Part shown: piece by piece, positions 1-7,150 of the stretch
How positions within the stretch are numbered: the stretch's first letter is position 1
How the letters are laid out: each line of letters starts with the position of its first letter
Translations under genes and position numbers: made by a program
Notes under the pieces: model-generated
What the model saw: the letters and a program-made list of their open reading frames with translations, nothing else
The model's database searches: none
Told to the model about the DNA's origin: nothing
Origin: Steroidobacteraceae bacterium
GTDB taxonomy: Bacteria > Pseudomonadota > Gammaproteobacteria > Steroidobacterales > Steroidobacteraceae
Reading direction: 5' to 3'
NCBI GenBank assembly: GCA_025927665.1
Contig: JAICKZ010000099.1
Coordinates: forward strand, 1-10,440
Length of the DNA stretch: 10,440 bases

Positions 1-2101
1 ACTGATAAAGAGCAATGGGTTGTGGGAAAGCGCCCGATGGCAAGTTCGGGTCGCGATAGTCGGTTGTGCCATCATTGGCACTCTCGTCACAGCCGCTAGT
101 GAAACCGAGGGTATTGAATCCTTCAAAGGTAATATTAGCCGCAGGTTTACCCGAGTAAGGAACACCCGAGCCTGCTCGCCAGAATTTGAAAAGGCGCAAT
201 TCATCAGAGCCTGAAGTCTGAGCAAGAGATCCATAAAAAGAATTGTAAACCTCTGTGGTCGAAATCTTTTTACCCACGCCGATGAAATTTTCAACCACTG
301 AACGATTCGCGCCGGTTTGAACAGGATAGTTGACTGATATTGCATTGCTGCCACTCAACGAAGCTGTATTGGTTATGGCAGGTAAGGGAGCTGGGCCGAT
401 GTAGTTCAATGTATCGAAGCCATTTTGAGCCGAAGTCGATCCGATGGTTGATGAATCAAAATTATTCCAAGCCAGCGGTGATGATGATGCTTTGGTGCCA
501 AAATTGTTGCCTGAAATCGAGAGCGTGCTATTCATCAAAGTGGCTTGGCTGATGCTTAAACCGGATGACGATGAAGTTGAAATACGAAAATCATCGATAT
601 ACATGTCCGTATCTTGATCGAATCCAGCATTTGCAAAACCCATAAGATATCCAAAATCATAGCCAAGGCCGGTTTTATCCGTGGGATACGTAATTAGATT
701 TGTTGCCGAGAAAAGAAGTACACCATCACGCCAGATTTCAATCACTCCATCATTGTTTGCGGCGCTGGCTACTTTAATATGTATTTTTATAGCGAGCCAT
801 CGTCCACGTTGAGCGTCAGTTAAAAACGTATTGAAGACGCCGCCAGATGGACCGTTTCCAGTAGATCCATTTGTGCCAACGCCGCTGAGAGTGTCTCCGT
901 ACTCACCGTAAATTTGTTCGTCTCCAGAAATAATTCCATTGGCCGACGTGCTTAAACCCGATTTACTAAAATATTGGCTATATCCATCATTGCCATCTGT
1001 TTTATCGCCTCGCCAAAGCCGAAGAAGTTTATTGTTATTCGGCGCTTGTTGACGATGAACAAACTTAACGCCGTGACCATCTGAACCAGTGGGATAGTAG
1101 GCTGACCATTCAAGATAAAGCTCACTATAAGGCTTACCCAAATCAAATCGTTGTTCGGCCCAGGCTTCACTTCCGGCTGCGCCTCCGGTGTAATGAAACT
1201 TTAAGCTATGTGTTCCTGAGTTGCCGAAATTACTCACAATTGAAGTGGATGCACCGCTGGCCCATTTAATTCCATTTTCAGTATGATTTAAACTGCCAGA
1301 TTCAAAATCATCTGTGAATATAACGCCGGTTGAACCGGACGACATACTTTGCACTACCCAAGTCGCAGATTTTGTTATCTGATTGCCGGCAAGATCTGTG
1401 GCTCTTACTGTAAACGTATGACTGATTACTGCAAGGCCAGTTAACGCTTGGGGACTTGCGCAAATCTGAAAAGCTTGGCTGTCAAGCTGACACTCAAGCA
1501 GTTTAATACTAGAACTATCCGTTGCATTGAAAGCAAAGTTCGCAGTTGTTGCTGTTGTGGGACTGGTTGGCATTTGGGTAAAAGTAATAACCGGTGGAGT
1601 AACATCGATCTTCCACATCAACACAAACGGACTTGAGACATTGTTAAGCGAGTCTTTGGCTTGAATGGTGAGCGTATGACTACCATCAGCAATACCAGTT
1701 TTAGAAAATGTATTCAGGCAAGAAACTGGAGCAGCGTCATCAAGTGTGCACATCACAGAAGCAACCGAAGTATTGACCTGGGTGTGAACAGTGATTGAAA
1801 GATTTAAATCATTTTTATTTGTTAAGGCACTCGGCTGATTTGAAACCGACAGCGTGGGTGCAACAGGTGTGGCAGATGAGGCAGATGAGGTAGATGAGGT
1901 AGATGAGGTAGATGAAGCGGATGAAGCGGATGAAGCGGATGAAGTGGATGAGACGGATGAAGCGGATGAGACGGATGGAGCGGACGCGGATTCGGAACTT
2001 ATCGCAGACTTTGAACCACCACTGCAGTTTTGCAATAACATCACTAGCGGCAACATTAACGCAATTGAGATTGATCTACGAAGCACTACAAGCTGCTGCA
2101 T
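1..2101 (-). CDS. Large Ser-rich lipoprotein with Ig-like and jelly-roll domains (C-terminus missing)
   Basis: Seven hundred codons are open from ATG at 2101 to the left edge with no stop, so the protein continues outside the window. Seen: a signal peptide with RR at residues 8-9, a hydrophobic stretch at 11-23 and a lipobox-like LQNC with Cys26 (Q and N at -2 and -1 are atypical). A Ser-Ser-Ala/Thr/Val linker follows at about 43-77. Residues ~82-165 and ~166-250 look like two Ig-like domains; the second has a Cys pair and ends SHTFTVRATDLAGN. Residues ~260-508 resemble a LamG/concanavalin jelly-roll, starting DDFESGSLN, with IEIWRDG and ending DMYIDDFRIS. A short TIG-like stretch (LSISGNNFG) precedes a probable second jelly-roll from ~545. 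Inferred role: cell-surface glycan binding, or the non-catalytic part of a polysaccharide-degrading enzyme. An upstream in-frame ATG at 2188 would bury the signal peptide, so 2101 is preferred; GGGG lies just before it. The exact family is not recognised. Confidence 0.8.
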   Translation of the reverse strand, partial: MQQLVVLRRSISIALMLPLVMLLQNCSGGSKSAISSESASAPSVSSASSVSSTSSASSASSASSTSSTSSTSSASSATPVAPTLSVSNQPSALTNKNDLNLSITVHTQVNTSVASVMCTLDDAAPVSCLNTFSKTGIADGSHTLTIQAKDSLNNVSSPFVLMWKIDVTPPVITFTQMPTSPTTATTANFAFNATDSSSIKLLECQLDSQAFQICASPQALTGLAVISHTFTVRATDLAGNQITKSATWVVQSMSSGSTGVIFTDDFESGSLNHTENGIKWASGASTSIVSNFGNSGTHSLKFHYTGGAAGSEAWAEQRFDLGKPYSELYLEWSAYYPTGSDGHGVKFVHRQQAPNNNKLLRLWRGDKTDGNDGYSQYFSKSGLSTSANGIISGDEQIYGEYGDTLSGVGTNGSTGNGPSGGVFNTFLTDAQRGRWLAIKIHIKVASAANNDGVIEIWRDGVLLFSATNLITYPTDKTGLGYDFGYLMGFANAGFDQDTDMYIDDFRISTSSSSGLSISQATLMNSTLSISGNNFGTKASSSPLAWNNFDSSTIGSTSAQNGFDTLNYIGPAPLPAITNTASLSGSNAISVNYPVQTGANRSVVENFIGVGKKISTTEVYNSFYGSLAQTSGSDELRLFKFWRAGSGVPYSGKPAANITFEGFNTLGFTSGCDESANDGTTDYRDPNLPSGAFPQPIALYQ
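1872..1979. repeat. 9-bp minisatellite coding for the Ser-Ser-X linker
   Basis: Twelve tandem 9-base units sit end to end, with plus-strand forms such as GCAGATGAG, GTAGATGAG and GCGGATGAA; the last unit is degenerate. Read on the minus strand in the lipoprotein frame, they encode Ser-Ser followed by Ala, Thr or Val. Because the unit is a multiple of three, copy-number change would alter linker length without shifting the frame. Variants are clustered: GTAGATGA units lie together and GCGGATGAA units lie together, which suggests local duplication. Confidence 0.9.
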
Positions 2102-2318
2102 TTTTTCCCCGGCATCAAGCAAATTCGTGATGAGGCAAAAAGTCACCAGCCTCTTACTATGCACTTTAACAAAGTCAGTGCTCACCATGCAGATAGTCTA
2201 AAAATACAGACAATCTACAAATGATGAAGACTGAAGAGTTTTGTTAATTGGAAATTGTAAATACAAAATTAGAAGCTAAGTAACGACTGTGTCTACTATT
2301 ATGGTGAATATATGGAGA
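2102..2318. other. Intergenic gap between puuB end and lipoprotein start
   Basis: This AT-rich gap lies downstream of puuB and upstream of the lipoprotein, both on the minus strand. It should hold the lipoprotein promoter. I see only short AT-rich inverted repeats, such as TTGTA-AA-TACAA near 2255, no GC-rich hairpin followed by a T-tract that would end puuB transcription, and no convincing -35/-10 pair. It contains an in-frame but less likely ATG for the lipoprotein at 2188. Confidence 0.5.
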
Positions 2319-3617
2319 TCACTGTAGATCGCGTAACCGATACCATACCATTGCGAGCATCAACAGCGGAGTACGCAACACACCACCAGGAAATGAGCGG
2401 TGTTTAATTTGAGAAAACACATCAAACCGTTCACTTTGCATAGCCATGCTTTCAGCAAGTAGTTTTCCGGCCATGGTGGCAAGTGCCAGTCCATGGCCAG
2501 AAAAACCCTGTAAATAATAAATATTATTTTCTATGCGGCCAAAATCTGGCGCGCGATTCATACTGATGTCCAACATGCCATGCCAAGCATATTCAATGTT
2601 AACATCATGTAGTTGCGGAAATACTTTCAACATTCTTTGCCGAAGATAGTTGTTACTGGAAGCACGAGCATGGCCCGAATAACTCACTCCACCACCAAAC
2701 AACAAACGCGAGTCCATCATGCGGAAGTAATCAACAATAAAGTTGCAATCACTAACAGCAAGATTTTCTGATAAAGCCTGATCGGCGCGTTCACCTAATA
2801 TTTCCGTTGCGATCATGTACGTAGCGACAGGCATGATGCGCGATTGCGGCAGTAACTTCACATTATCGACATTGGCACATAGTACGATTTGTTTTGCGCT
2901 AACCGTGCCGTTTTGCGTTTTGATCAACATCCTATTGTGCAGATGATCAATACTAATAACTTCGCTTCGCTCATGAATCATTGCGCCAGCCTTCGATGCC
3001 ACGCGCACCAAACCCAGTGTGTAGTTCAATGGATGTAGATGTGCGGCGGCCGAATCATACAAACCAGCTCGATAACGTGACGAATTGATCATCGAATGAA
3101 GTTTGCTACCTTCAATCATATGTAATGTTTTGTAATCATATTCATCATGCAGTTGTGCTTGCTCTCGTAACAATTCAGTATGATGTCGTGGCTTGATGGC
3201 TGCATGTAAGTGACCGAACTTTAAACCACACTCAATCTGATGAGTGCTGATTAAGTTCGTTGCCAGTTGCACTGCTTCAACTGAGATATCCCATAAGCGA
3301 TGCGCAAGCTCATTGCCAAGCTGTTGTTGCAACACCTGTTGACCACAGGAATAACCGGGAAGTAATTGACCACCACTACGACCCGAAGCGCCATGACCGA
3401 TGTACTTGGCTTCAAGTAGTACAACGCGATAATTACGCTGTGCAAGATGCAATGCAGTCGAGCATCCCGCGATGCCACCGCCAATGACGCATACATCCGC
3501 ATCGATATGATCATGTAGCGGTGGATAATACGATCGATGCGTGGTTGCTTCGTAAACACTGTTAACAAAAGGAACTGTGTCACGAATCATGTAGAGCTTT
3601 TCCTGACTGGATGTCAT
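2319..3617 (-). CDS. puuB: Gamma-glutamylputrescine oxidase (FAD-dependent, PuuB-like)
   Basis: This is a DAO-family flavoenzyme that oxidises gamma-glutamylputrescine to gamma-glutamyl-aminobutyraldehyde, releasing ammonia and hydrogen peroxide, in the cytoplasm. Seen: the FAD-binding Rossmann motif GGGIAG at residues 46-51, an acidic residue ending the second strand (Glu69), the following GASGRSGGQ (76-84), and near the C-terminus IYYLQGFSGHGL, an FAD-contacting segment typical of the family. As I recall E. coli PuuB (about 426 residues), similarity runs end to end, including SFPGG and YRLRD near the C-terminus; this protein has 432. It is transcribed away from puuD and puuA, which supply and consume its pathway intermediates. 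Start: ATG at 3617 has no visible ribosome site. ATG at 3590 (residue 10) has AGGA upstream and gives an N-terminus closer in length to E. coli, so it may be the true start. A glycine/D-amino-acid oxidase of other specificity is the main alternative; context argues against it. Confidence 0.88.
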   Translation of the reverse strand: MTSSQEKLYMIRDTVPFVNSVYEATTHRSYYPPLHDHIDADVCVIGGGIAGCSTALHLAQRNYRVVLLEAKYIGHGASGRSGGQLLPGYSCGQQVLQQQLGNELAHRLWDISVEAVQLATNLISTHQIECGLKFGHLHAAIKPRHHTELLREQAQLHDEYDYKTLHMIEGSKLHSMINSSRYRAGLYDSAAAHLHPLNYTLGLVRVASKAGAMIHERSEVISIDHLHNRMLIKTQNGTVSAKQIVLCANVDNVKLLPQSRIMPVATYMIATEILGERADQALSENLAVSDCNFIVDYFRMMDSRLLFGGGVSYSGHARASSNNYLRQRMLKVFPQLHDVNIEYAWHGMLDISMNRAPDFGRIENNIYYLQGFSGHGLALATMAGKLLAESMAMQSERFDVFSQIKHRSFPGGVLRTPLLMLAMVWYRLRDLQ

Positions 3618-3633
3618 ACATCGTCTGTCATCA

Positions 3634-3656
3634 TTGCATTACGGATAGGAATGCAA
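3634..3656. promoter_or_regulatory. Candidate operator: 7-9-7 inverted repeat between puuB and puuD
   Basis: The perfect inverted repeat TTGCATT-N9-AATGCAA lies in the 136-base gap between divergent puuB and puuD. Arms of 7 bp with centres 16 bases apart suit a dimeric helix-turn-helix regulator binding successive major grooves. It sits 16 bases upstream of the puuB start and about 100 bases upstream of the puuD start, so repression of puuB is the simplest reading. It does not match the E. coli PuuR site as I remember it. The regulator is unknown and no regulator gene is present. Confidence 0.4.
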
Positions 3657-3690
3657 AAATACACTGAATTTAAGGATAAATCCGCTCGTT

Positions 3691-3720
3691 TTGTGGTGAC
3701 GATGTGCTTAAATGTATTAA
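3691..3720 (+). promoter_or_regulatory. Possible sigma-70 promoter for puuD and downstream genes
   Basis: TTGTGG (3691-3696) and TATTAA (3715-3720) are separated by 18 bases and lie 33 bases upstream of the puuD GTG. The matches are 3/6 at -35 and 4/6 at -10, so this is only a weak candidate, but the gap has no better pair in this orientation. I saw no convincing promoter on the minus strand for puuB. Confidence 0.25.
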
Positions 3721-3753
3721 TTAAATGATTGGGCAAACAGGTGTTGTGTCATC

Positions 3754-4512
3754 GTGTCGCAGCATAAACCATTAGTCGGCATTCCCGCTGATCGAAAATT
3801 GTTGGGTAATCACTATTTTCATTGCGTGGGCGAAAAATATCTTAAGGCATTGATCGATGGTGCTGATGTCGTACCTGTGATCATTCCTTCGCTCGGGGTT
3901 GGAACTCAGCTTGATGCATTGATTGCACGGCTCGATGGAATACTTTTGCCGGGCAGTCCTTCTCATGTTGAGCCACATCATTATGGTGGTGAGCCTAGTC
4001 CTCCTGGCACACCCCATGATCCAGAACGTGATGCAACCACATTGCCACTGATTCGCAACATTGTCGATGCGGGCATGCCGTTGCTGGCCATCTGTCGCGG
4101 TTTTCAAGAAATGAATGTTGCATATGGCGGAGCCTTGTGGCCGAAGCTGCATGAAGTACCCGGATTCAATGATCATCGCGAAGATGAAAATATGGAACTT
4201 GATGTGCAATATGGCCCTTCGCATCCGGTCACTTTAAGCAAGCATGGTGTACTACATCGCATTGCCAATACAGATCAGATCATGGTCAATTCATTGCATT
4301 GGCAAGGAGTGCGCACACTTGCCCCTTCATTGAATGCCGAAGCGATAGCACCGGACGGTGTAATTGAAGCATTCAGTGTAAAGGACGCCAAAAGTTTCGC
4401 AGTAGGTGTGCAATGGCATCCCGAATGGAAAATGTTGAGTAACGACTTTTCACGTGCACTGTTCGCAGCGTTTGGCAAAGCGGCGCATGAACATGCCGGC
4501 ACGTCATCGTAG
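3754..4512 (+). CDS. puuD: Gamma-glutamyl-GABA hydrolase (class I glutamine amidotransferase-like, peptidase C26)
   Basis: It hydrolyses gamma-glutamyl-GABA to glutamate and GABA, the step that releases the glutamate added by PuuA. Seen: the nucleophile elbow LLAICRGFQEMNV with catalytic Cys114, and the C-terminal VGVQWHPEW with His222 and Glu224 completing the Cys-His-Glu triad. Upstream are LLPGSPSHVEPHHY near residue 70 and NSLHWQGV near 175, typical of this family. The length of 252 residues matches E. coli PuuD (about 254). The start is GTG at 3754; the frame opens only at 3721 and has no ATG before GTG, and the only Shine-Dalgarno-like sequence (AGG at 3739) is distant. Weak initiation may keep its level low. 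It corresponds to SpuA at the head of the Pseudomonas spu cluster. puuA starts 64 bases downstream. Confidence 0.92.
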   Translation: MSQHKPLVGIPADRKLLGNHYFHCVGEKYLKALIDGADVVPVIIPSLGVGTQLDALIARLDGILLPGSPSHVEPHHYGGEPSPPGTPHDPERDATTLPLIRNIVDAGMPLLAICRGFQEMNVAYGGALWPKLHEVPGFNDHREDENMELDVQYGPSHPVTLSKHGVLHRIANTDQIMVNSLHWQGVRTLAPSLNAEAIAPDGVIEAFSVKDAKSFAVGVQWHPEWKMLSNDFSRALFAAFGKAAHEHAGTSS

Positions 4513-4562
4513 AGCGCACTGGTGCAAGTCCAATCAGAATCAGACATGCAGTGCCAGGTATT

Positions 4563-4569
4563 GAGGAAG
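4563..4569 (+). promoter_or_regulatory. Ribosome binding site of puuA
   Basis: GAGGAAG lies about 7-9 bases before ATG 4577. It is the clearest Shine-Dalgarno sequence in the cluster and fixes the puuA start. It contrasts with the poor sites before puuD and potF. Confidence 0.7.
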
Positions 4570-4576
4570 AAACATC

Positions 4577-5908
4577 ATGAGTAAGTTACAACAGTTTTTT
4601 AAAGAGCACGGGATCTCGGAAGTTGAAGCGTTGATTCCCGATATGGCGGGCGTGGCGCGTGGCAAGATTATGCCCGCACAAAAGTTTGCAGAAGAAGAAG
4701 GCATGCGACTGCCCGAAAGCGTATTTTTGCAAACAGTTACCGGAGAATATCCTGCGGATGAACGCGCCATCAATCCTTCAGAAATTGATATCGTGCTTAA
4801 AGGTGATGCCAATGCAGTACACGTGGTGCCTTGGGCAGCCGAACCTACTGCACAGGTGATTCACGATGCATTTTATGGTGATGGCAAGCCCGTCACCATG
4901 GCGCCACGCTATGTGCTGCAATCCATTTTAAGATTGTATGAACAACAAGGTTGGAAGCCGGTGGTTGCACCGGAGTTGGAATTTTATCTGGTGGAACCAA
5001 ATATCGATGCTGACTATCCACTTAAGCCACCCGTGGGAAGATCGGGTCGTCCAGAAATTGGTCGACAGGCTTATTCAATTGCCGCCGTGAATGAATTTGA
5101 TCCTTTGTTTGATGACATCTATGCCTTCTGCGAAGCACAAGATATCGAGATTGATACGCTTATTCACGAAGATGGTGCGGCACAAATGGAAATCAACTTG
5201 CTGCACGGTGATGCAGTGTCCTTAGCTGACCAAGTGTTCTTATTCAAACGCACCGCGCGTGAAGCAGCGTTACGTCACAAGATGTATGCAACATTTATGG
5301 CCAAACCGATGGCACGTGAACCGGGCAGTGCGATGCACATTCATCAAAGTGTTCTCGATAGCAAAGGGAAAAACATTTTCAGCGATATCGAGGGAAGTCC
5401 GACACAATTATTTTTCGCGCACATTGCCGGTTTGCAAAAATATTTGCCTGCCGCAATGTCCATCTTTGCGCCCAATGTCAATTCATATCGCCGCATTACT
5501 CGTCATCTCGCCGCACCAATCAATACACAGTGGGGATACGATAATCGCACTGCAGGTCTGCGTGTGCCAATGGCAGGACCTGAGTCACGCCGCGTTGAAA
5601 ATCGAGTGGGCGGTGCCGATGCCAATGCTTATCTCGCCATTGCGGCATCGCTGGCCTGTGGTTATCTTGGCATGATGGAAGGCTTGAAACCGACCGAAGC
5701 AGTGAGCGGCAGTGCTTACGACTTGCCATTCTCCTTGCCACGTAGCTTGGAAGAATCATTGCGCTTGTTGCGTGAATGCGAGCCATTGATAGATTTGCTA
5801 GGCGAACGTTTTGTGCTGGCCTATACGGCGGTTAAAGAAAGCGAGTATGAAACTTTTCTGCGCGTAATTAGTTCTTGGGAGCGTGAGCACTTATTGTTGA
5901 ATGTTTGA
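4577..5908 (+). CDS. puuA: Gamma-glutamylputrescine synthetase (glutamine synthetase family)
   Basis: It ligates glutamate to putrescine with ATP, trapping imported polyamine for catabolism in the cytoplasm. Seen: glutamine synthetase landmarks in order. These are the beta-grasp N-terminal domain (about 1-105), PELEFYL with metal ligands Glu133 and Glu135, HEDGAAQMEINL with Glu205, SAMHIHQS with His254 and His256, NSYRR with Arg305, NRTAGLR (323-329), and RRVENRVGGADANAY (338-352) carrying the Glu341/Arg343 pair. The length of 443 residues suits PuuA/SpuB-type enzymes (about 450-470), and the neighbours puuD and puuB fix the substrate class. Tyr381 sits in a YDLP motif resembling the adenylylation site of true glutamine synthetase; whether it is modified here is unknown. 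Specificity for putrescine rather than spermidine or another amine cannot be read from sequence. A housekeeping glutamine synthetase is unlikely given the context and the N-terminus. Confidence 0.9.
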   Translation: MSKLQQFFKEHGISEVEALIPDMAGVARGKIMPAQKFAEEEGMRLPESVFLQTVTGEYPADERAINPSEIDIVLKGDANAVHVVPWAAEPTAQVIHDAFYGDGKPVTMAPRYVLQSILRLYEQQGWKPVVAPELEFYLVEPNIDADYPLKPPVGRSGRPEIGRQAYSIAAVNEFDPLFDDIYAFCEAQDIEIDTLIHEDGAAQMEINLLHGDAVSLADQVFLFKRTAREAALRHKMYATFMAKPMAREPGSAMHIHQSVLDSKGKNIFSDIEGSPTQLFFAHIAGLQKYLPAAMSIFAPNVNSYRRITRHLAAPINTQWGYDNRTAGLRVPMAGPESRRVENRVGGADANAYLAIAASLACGYLGMMEGLKPTEAVSGSAYDLPFSLPRSLEESLRLLRECEPLIDLLGERFVLAYTAVKESEYETFLRVISSWEREHLLLNV

Positions 5909-5950
5909 CTGCGACATGATCAATTTCCCCTTGGCCGCCGCGCGCCACTA

Positions 5951-5989
5951 CGCTAACCTTCGCGTCTGTTTTCTGGCGTGGTTAAAGCG
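5951..5989 (+). promoter_or_regulatory. Possible hairpin just before potF start
   Basis: CGCTAACC (5951-5958) can pair with GGTTAAAGCG (5980-5989), leaving a two-base AA bulge and a 21-base loop. The right arm ends two bases before ATG 5992, where a ribosome site would be expected and none is seen. The structure could damp potF translation relative to puuA. The pairing is imperfect and may be chance. Confidence 0.2.
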
Positions 5990-5991
5990 AT

Positions 5992-7092
5992 ATGAAATCC
6001 GTTTGCAATGGGCTTAAGTGGGTACTGTTGGCGTTCGCGCTGCTGTTAAGCGCCTGCACTAAAAAGAATGACAATGTCCTCAACGTGTACAACTGGTCGG
6101 ATTACATTGCACCGGATACGGTCAAGAATTTTGAGGCCAGGTATGGCATCAAAGTTAACTACGATGTGTTCGATTCTAATGAAGTAGTGCAAACCAAATT
6201 ACTCGCCGGCAGTACCGGTTACGACATCGTCGTACCTTCGGCACAGTTCATGGCGCGACAAATTAAAGCCGGTGTGTTTGGCAAGTTGGATAAAACACAG
6301 TTGAAAAATTTGGGTAACCTTGATCCAGACATTATGAAAACCGTTGCGGCTTATGATCCTGGTAATGAACACGCACTGCCTTACATGTGGAGCACGGATG
6401 GCATTGGCTATAACGTCGACAAAATCAAAGCCATCATGCCCAATGCACCGGTGGACAATTGGGCGTTGGTGTTCGATCCTATGTACGCTGCAAAATTCAA
6501 AGATTGCGGCATTTCTTTTTTGGATGCCGCTGCAGAGATGCGTTCATTAGTATTGATCTATCTCGGTAAGGATCCCAACAGCCAGAGTGCGGATGACCTT
6601 AAGTTGGTAGAAGAACAGCTTAATAAAATTCGTCCTTTCATTCGTAAAATTAATTCATCGCAGTACATTGAAGATTTAGCCAATGGTGATTTGTGTATTG
6701 CCATCGGTTACAGCGGTGATGTATTGCAATCGCATGATCGTGCCAAGGAAGCGGGTAAGGGAGTGAATATTGCTTACTCCTTGCCCAAGCAAGGCAGTGT
6801 GATTTCTTTTGACATGATGGCCATTCCCGCCGATGCCAAGCATGTAAAGAATGCCTTGTTATTTATGGATTACTTGATGCAACCCGAAGTCGCGGCAGCC
6901 AATTCCAATGCCGTACATTATCCCAATGGTAATCTTGTATCTGAAAAATTGATCAAGACTGAGATCAAAAGCGATCCCAATGTATTTCCCACATCGGCAG
7001 TTCGAAATCGTTTGGCGCCAGAGTTACCAACCAACGACGACTATGAGCGCTCGCTGACAAGAATGTGGACCCGATTTCAAACGGGACAATAA
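5992..7092 (+). CDS. potF: Polyamine-binding protein of ABC importer, predicted lipoprotein (PotF/SpuD/SpuE-like)
   Basis: It captures polyamine in the periplasm and delivers it to PotGHI. Seen: a hydrophobic signal at 8-21 ending in the consensus lipobox LSAC with Cys22, so it is probably lipid-anchored, unlike my recollection of E. coli PotF, which has an ordinary cleaved signal. The mature protein begins LNVYNWSDYIAPDTV; Trp35-Ser36-Asp37 matches the ligand-binding WSD of PotF. Further pocket matches are Asp243 in IGYSGD, Phe273-Asp274 and Tyr310. The Trp of E. coli IGWAGD is Tyr240 here, and the first Glu of its DAPEE segment appears to be Ala181. The length of 366 is close to E. coli PotF (about 370). 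The ATG at 5992 has no good Shine-Dalgarno but is needed for the signal peptide. It lies 83 bases after puuA and 58 before potG. Putrescine is the likeliest ligand; spermidine, as for SpuE, is possible. Confidence 0.9.
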   Translation: MKSVCNGLKWVLLAFALLLSACTKKNDNVLNVYNWSDYIAPDTVKNFEARYGIKVNYDVFDSNEVVQTKLLAGSTGYDIVVPSAQFMARQIKAGVFGKLDKTQLKNLGNLDPDIMKTVAAYDPGNEHALPYMWSTDGIGYNVDKIKAIMPNAPVDNWALVFDPMYAAKFKDCGISFLDAAAEMRSLVLIYLGKDPNSQSADDLKLVEEQLNKIRPFIRKINSSQYIEDLANGDLCIAIGYSGDVLQSHDRAKEAGKGVNIAYSLPKQGSVISFDMMAIPADAKHVKNALLFMDYLMQPEVAAANSNAVHYPNGNLVSEKLIKTEIKSDPNVFPTSAVRNRLAPELPTNDDYERSLTRMWTRFQTGQ

Positions 7093-7150
7093 GTACGCAT
7101 ATTGATGGAAAACAATAGCGTGATTCAATTTGGCACTCTTTGAGATATTT

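Noticed and set aside
1872..1979. Tandem repeats considered as a CRISPR array or iterons.
   Set aside because: Units are 9 bases with no spacers, lie inside a coding frame and keep that frame, so they are a coding minisatellite.
1854..2201. Plus-strand open frame with an Asp-Glu-Ala/Val repeat that looks like an acidic repeat protein.
   Set aside because: It is the antisense reading of the minisatellite in the lipoprotein gene. The minus-strand frame is open for 700 codons with a signal peptide and recognisable domains, and the repeat in the plus frame stops making sense outside the array.
3772..4224. 150-codon minus-strand open frame opposite puuD.
   Set aside because: It is a shadow of puuD, whose catalytic triad and length are intact; the antisense product resembles no family.
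4577..5908. Housekeeping glutamine synthetase GlnA.
   Set aside because: The gene sits between puuD and a polyamine importer, its N-terminus differs from GlnA, and the layout matches spuA-spuB.
7130..7150. TTG at 7130 as the potG start.
   Set aside because: ATG 7151 is in the same frame, has a weak but well-placed TGAG and gives the expected N-terminal length.
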